Shown piece by piece: positions 59,302-64,000 of a DNA stretch of 64,000 nucleotides. The position numbers and the translations under genes were made by a program. This stretch comes from Clarkia xantiana subsp. parviflora (taxonomy: Eukaryota > Streptophyta > Magnoliopsida > Myrtales > Onagraceae): positions 3,144,763 through 3,208,762 of the forward strand of contig JAPTYO010000007.1 of NCBI GenBank assembly GCA_036873135.1, in the 5' to 3' direction. The number at the start of each line of letters is the position of its first letter. The stretch's first letter is position 1. The notes under the pieces were generated by a model. It ran no database searches, was not told where the DNA came from, and saw only the letters and a list, made by a program, of their open reading frames with translations.

Positions 59302-62300
59302 CATATTTAGCCAACCTCTTATACTTTTTAGTTAGATACGTGGAAAATGATAATAAAGTAAGAAAGTATTTCATTTATAAAATAAAAATAAAAATTCTAA
59401 AAAAAAAAAAGAAATAGTTTGTAGTTTGTACATAATTTTTAATTATGTATACTTGTATAGTCTACCTACACCTTGTCGTGACAAACTATTTTTTGGACAT
59501 ATGTATTGGATTGTCATGACTCAAGAGTCAAGACTATGGAGTATGGAGGTACAGGTACAGCTGTATAGGTATTAGAAGACAGAGGTAACAGTGTTAATAA
59601 AAAATAAATATTCGGCCTACCGATCCGAAATTGTATCGACCCGGTTTTTATGTATATATTTTTACTAACTGCAAAAGCATAGATGCTTTTACATCATGCT
59701 AGCAAGTCCCTCACCAGTGTAGTGTTGTTTACTTGTTTATCTGTCCCCCACTATACCCCCGTTTCTACTTTAATTTCCGCCCTTTCGTTTTTCCCGTCTT
59801 TCGTTTTACGGCCGGAATATTTATCAAAACGAACCCTAGGTTATGTACGTAGTGCATTTTACCCCTTGATTTACAATTCAGATAGCCATTTCCAACCCTA
59901 GCTACAATTTACAATATACTTGTTGGATCTTTAGTTCTGACTTATGTGTCCCATGACTCTGAAATTGTAGGTGAAGGCATTAGCAATACATACTCTTATA
60001 TTATACACATATTAACATCCTTTCGGTCACTTCGGTCTTGACCTCACTTGGGTCGAATTTTCAGCCTGACCTTAATTGGATCCAACACGGCCACCTCGGT
60101 CAGCCTCAATTGAATCTAACACAATGGGCTTCAAACTCTATTAATAGGAGGATAACATTTTTTTTTTTACATTTAAAACGGCGTCACTAGAACTTGAACA
60201 AGTGCGCTCTGATACTTTGTTTATAATAAAATGTGTGTTTTAACCAACTGTCCCATAAGTCTGAACTTATGGGTGAAGTCATTTAGCACACTCTTATACT
60301 ATATACCGACATTGTGCCCCCTGATTCCACTCTGAAACTTAAATTAGTATAGTATTTGCAAGTAATGAGAATCTTGATAATGAATGTAGAAAACTTACTG
60401 TTTGTAGGGGTATAAAATCCGACATACATGGTGGTACTGGCTCCTTACCGTGATTGGTTGATATAGGCAGTAGCCGCATTTTTCTTATTGGTGTAGATTA
60501 AGGAAATGAGTCAGCAAGTGACAAACAACTCATCACAAACAGTTTCTTCTGAGCCGATTGTCACCTTATGTTCCTTGAGAAATGTTTCCTCCGAGTAGGT
60601 CGCCACCTCATTTTCCTTAGAATGAAGAATTTTTTTAAGCATTTCTCAATTACAAATTTCTTTGAAGGAATAGTTTTCTCTAAGGACCATCTCATATTTT
60701 GTAAGCAATACCCATCTTGAATTTTTGCTCCTTGAGCGAAGATAGTTTTTAAATGTCTGTTGGTGGATATTAACTTTAAATATTAGACGACGCTTCAATA
60801 TTTTTGTTAAGTGGAATTGTTTTGAGTCTTTGACATAAAACTTATCTTGTTGCCAATTAGACTTGTTTTACACAGAGTCCAATAATATTGTCTTAAATAG
60901 AGAAATCGATTGACTGGAATATATATATATATATTGTGGAATTTGAAGAGTTGGTATATGTTGTTAGCAGGGAATACTGCTAGGAAAACATCAAATGCAT
61001 CAACAATTGACTAAATGCACCAAAATAAAAAAAATATATAGAATATATGTGTAGGGTGAGTAAGTACGGCACTGATTGTAATGGACCATATTCATGTAAT
61101 GAATGTGACCGCAGAGAATCTTGTTTGTTTTATTTGTAAATGTCATTTTCTTTTGTGTTGGGTGATGGATTAATTTATTTTATTTGGGAGAAAGGCCAGA
61201 ATTTTGATCAACGTGACTCATGATGTTGAATATAATAATAAGTTGGAATTTTTGTTCCAAAATAGCACATGAGCCATTTGGGATCCACATCATTTCTCGT
61301 TGGGCGAAAGAACCAGTTCGGCTCAACCGGTTTAATTAAGTAGTTTATGGTTAAGAATTTAGATAGTTTATGATTTTTCTATTTTTTAAAGTTATACAAC
61401 TAATAACACTTGTATAACTCATCACATATGGCATTTCGATATTTGAAAACCGATTTTAATGCTTTGGCCTTTGCCTTTGGGTAGTTGATGTTTCTAAAAA
61501 AGAAACGGTTAAAATAATTGGTTCTTCTAGCCACACTTTTTTTTTTTTTTTAATCGTTCGGCATGAACTGATTCAATCCGGCTTTCGATTCGTCCAAACT
61601 AATTATCACCATCGAGAAATGACATGAATCTCAAAGTTATTTAATATTAATATTATTAGATTAGATATATATTATCAGTTAATTAATAGATTAAAAATTA
61701 AGAGCAATATGATAAACAACTACAGTTTCCTTTTCGGTGAATGCACAATTTTTTTATAATATACTGGTAGAGTTGGCTGAGTTTTAATATTTTATTATAT
61801 TAAGTTTTTTTTTTATATATATATATTTACATTGCTTTCGCAAGTTCGGACCGGGAGCGTTAAGGTTAAAGTCCTCCCCAAAGCGGTCTCTCCGGCGGGT
61901 TTCGACCTCGAGTCACCCACGAGGAACACAACTCGTTTTACCAGTTGGTCCAACCAACCTTGAAATATTATATTAAGTTATTTAGATGTTTTATAAAGAT
62001 ACACAGGTGACAGGACAATTTGGAACAATAATGGTAAATAGTTGTCTTTATTAAAGTTATTGAAGTTACCGTCTACCGGCGTGCCCTTTCTCTTACTCCT
62101 TACTTTCGACATATATTTTAGTGAATTGTTCAGAGGTTATTAAATCTTTATTATTCTTTTGATAAGGGTAGGATTATCGAGGGTATTGTAGAAAAAAAAA
62201 AAAACTTAAGGGGTACAATTGGTGTTAGATAATTAGAATCTTTTACAGCAAATTTTATTTTTTATTAGAGAAAATGTATCTATATATAATTATTTACTCT

Positions 62301-62468
62301 AATATAAATATTACCGGATATTAATTTTGTAATTTTTTGCCAACAAAAATAGCTATCGAGGAGGGGACTGACGTTGCCCCTCGCGTCGTCGGGTCATCTT
62401 TCAGGTCATCTTTCATATGTGGAAGAAGGGACATGCAACGTGATAAGCTCGCAGTTTATTTGTGCTTC

Positions 62469-62469
<1 letters not shown>
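59302..62469. other. Intergenic DNA with retroelement traces
   Basis: No gene supported. A ~70-base imperfect direct repeat (CCCATAAGTCTGAACTTATG and GGGTGAAG..., CACTCTTATA) lies at about 59943-60018 and 60243-60312. Between them, on the minus strand, is AAAGTATCAGAGC, a degraded tRNA-iMet primer-site-like word, so this may be a relic of a short LTR element. At 61843-61965 a GC-richer fragment (AGTCACCCACGAGGAACACA, ACTCGTTTTACCA) resembles a word at 36884-36910. Neither codes. Confidence 0.4.

Positions 62470-62530
<61 letters not shown>
62470..62530. repeat. (ATA)n trinucleotide microsatellite, about 20 units
   Basis: An unbroken run of ATA/AAT units. It produces an apparent poly-Asn stretch in one reading frame, which is an artefact. 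Confidence 0.97.
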
Positions 62531-63909
62531 GAAATTTCACATTATCTAATTCATCGTTAGCTGATGATATTGACATCTCTCTAGTAAAATTCTTCTTATG
62601 TAGTTAGTGAGGCTGTCTACTTTGCTGAAACTTCTCCCCCTCTCTCTATAAATATATATCAAGTTGCCAGTTGGTAATTAATCAATATTGACTAATTAGA
62701 CTTTATGGATGCGTTGTGTATTATTAAGCTGCTCCATCACGTTTTTCCTATTATTTTATTAATATATTTATCGAAAATTTGCATGTCACGTGTAAGAGGA
62801 AAAACTCCTCACGTTATTATTAGCTATACTAAATTAATTGTTCATTACATATTTACTCAATTCCACGTGGAATCTGATAATTTATCATCATATATATATA
62901 TATATATCATGTATAATTAATATTAATGCACGATAAATAACCCAAAATAATTTTAAAATTCAGTAATAGTTTCTTTTAACCACATGTAGTGGTTGGTGAC
63001 TTGGTGGTAAGGTAGTATGGTTTAATGATTAAAAGTGTTTGCTTTTAAAATTTCAAGTTCGAGACGCATTAAGAATTATTTTGTAGTGATCTGATTAAAA
63101 TATTATATTATGACTAGCTTATATATATACTGCATCATGCATAAAAAGAGACTAGTCGAACTGAACTTAATTGTTTAATGTCTTGAGTATATTATGCTGA
63201 TAGTGCATGTGGGACTATACTAACGGGTTTAGTGCATACATTAATTGTTCACTAAATTTAAACTTATAAAATTACGTACCGAGATAAACCTTATAAAATC
63301 GCCAGACTACTAAATTCATTTATATATTTGGCTAAAAAAAGTAAGAGTCTTTTTAAGAAAAAAAAAACAGTAAGAGAAAATCAAACAAACTCGCAGTTCT
63401 GTTTCTGACGGATTGATGTAATAATAATAATTAAATTAGGAGGGAATAATTAAGTTATAATGAACATATCTGATGTGTTCTTATTATAAGGGTTGTGCAT
63501 TTAGCTTTTGTATTTAAAGATCAGTGAGTGTTTCCATAAAGATCCGCCTAGTTTTGCATTAAGAATTATTTCTACATCAAATGATATTATATAATGATGT
63601 GCACATATTGTAAGTATAAGTAGTATAAACTAATTATATATATACATAAGCTCAATAATTAATTAATATATATACGGCCAGAAACCAATCTTGGAGTTAT
63701 CGTCTTACGTACATGATATCTACTTCTTTCATTACATTACATTAATTTTAATGTAAAAAAACTCAAAAAGACAAAAATCCCTTGGAAATACTCTCCTCTT
63801 AATTATTATATTATTATTATAAATATTATATTATATTATAAACGATTGCGCAGATTCACATTCTCTACTGCACTGCAGATGGCACTAACTTTAATCTCTT
63901 AATAGATCA

Positions 63910-63940
<31 letters not shown>

Positions 63941-64000
63941 TATATGGGGTTGGATGATGAAAAATTATAATGTCATATATATATTTACGCTCCCATCACA
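62531..64000. other. Intergenic DNA with SINE-like fragment and microsatellites
   Basis: No gene supported. At 63000-63093, TGACTTGGTGGTAAGG, a later CAAGTTCGAGACG and AGAATTATTTTGTAGTG have A-box/B-box-like spacing and resemble the units at 32553-33113. An AT run lies at 62889-62908. AT followed by five GATA units lies at about 63910-63941. Confidence 0.4.

Noticed and set aside
59683..59901. 72-codon frame starting in ATG-CTT
   Set aside because: No domain, low support, surrounded by repeat DNA.
61843..61965. Possible tRNA or coding fragment in a GC-richer stretch
   Set aside because: It contains TTTCGACC and AACCAACC words but no acceptor or anticodon stem and no open frame.
62374..62607. 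Frame with an Asn run
   Set aside because: The Asn run is the (ATA)n microsatellite read in one frame.

Overview
The window is nuclear DNA of a flowering plant, most likely a eudicot. It has strongly AT-rich intergenic DNA, plant-type GT-AG introns, plant-specific gene families (ATL RING-H2 ligase, purine permease, plant mitochondrial NAD-malic enzyme), eukaryotic tRNA genes without encoded CCA, and plant mobile elements (hAT, PIF/Harbinger, Helitron, LTR). The species cannot be named from sequence alone. About three quarters of the window is intergenic or repeat DNA.

Genes, left to right. A short promoter plus signal-peptide start (2.2-2.4 kb) appears cut off by a Helitron end. An intronless ATL4-type RING-H2 E3 ligase lies at 10.96-11.95 kb (+). 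A two-exon secreted Cys-rich protein gene at 14.06-15.65 kb (-) has a probable frameshift near its 3' end. A PUP11-like purine permease occupies 16.5-20.3 kb (+), with a tRNA-Val(CAC) antisense inside its last intron. An intronless 310-residue plant protein with a Cys/His-rich N terminus lies at 27.0-27.94 kb (-). The centrepiece is a complete 19-exon mitochondrial NAD-dependent malic enzyme (62-kDa/alpha type, NAD-ME1) at 44.93-52.54 kb (+), for which I could join every exon in frame to 626 residues. A tRNA-Gly(GCC) follows at 53.1 kb (-).

The spaces between genes are a record of mobile elements. They hold long-inverted-repeat foldback elements (4.0, 5.2, 20.7, 22.0, 24.9, 30.3 and 40.8 kb), hAT-type MITEs with exact 8-bp target duplications (21.35 and 39.9 kb), PIF/Harbinger-type elements with TTA duplications (32.1 and 42.6-44.5 kb), a solo LTR with a 5-bp duplication (35.0-35.8 kb), an inverted-LTR remnant with a tRNA-iMet primer site inside a NAD-ME1 intron (48.4-49.0 kb), a decayed Ty1/copia RNase H region (53.4-54.25 kb), an LTR-like block (56.8-57.2 kb), and a plastid insertion with an intact psbJ reading frame (58.8-59.2 kb) between ~85-bp direct repeats.

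The genes do not form a pathway: signalling/ubiquitination (ATL4), nucleobase or cytokinin-type transport (PUP11) and mitochondrial malate decarboxylation (NAD-ME1) are simply neighbours. No clearly new multi-gene system is visible. The points most worth a second look are the near-perfect ~240-bp-arm palindrome bounded by two outward Helitron-like 3' ends, the plastid psbJ insertion with its flanking duplication, the first-coding-exon duplication in the permease, and the frameshift in the secreted-protein gene.
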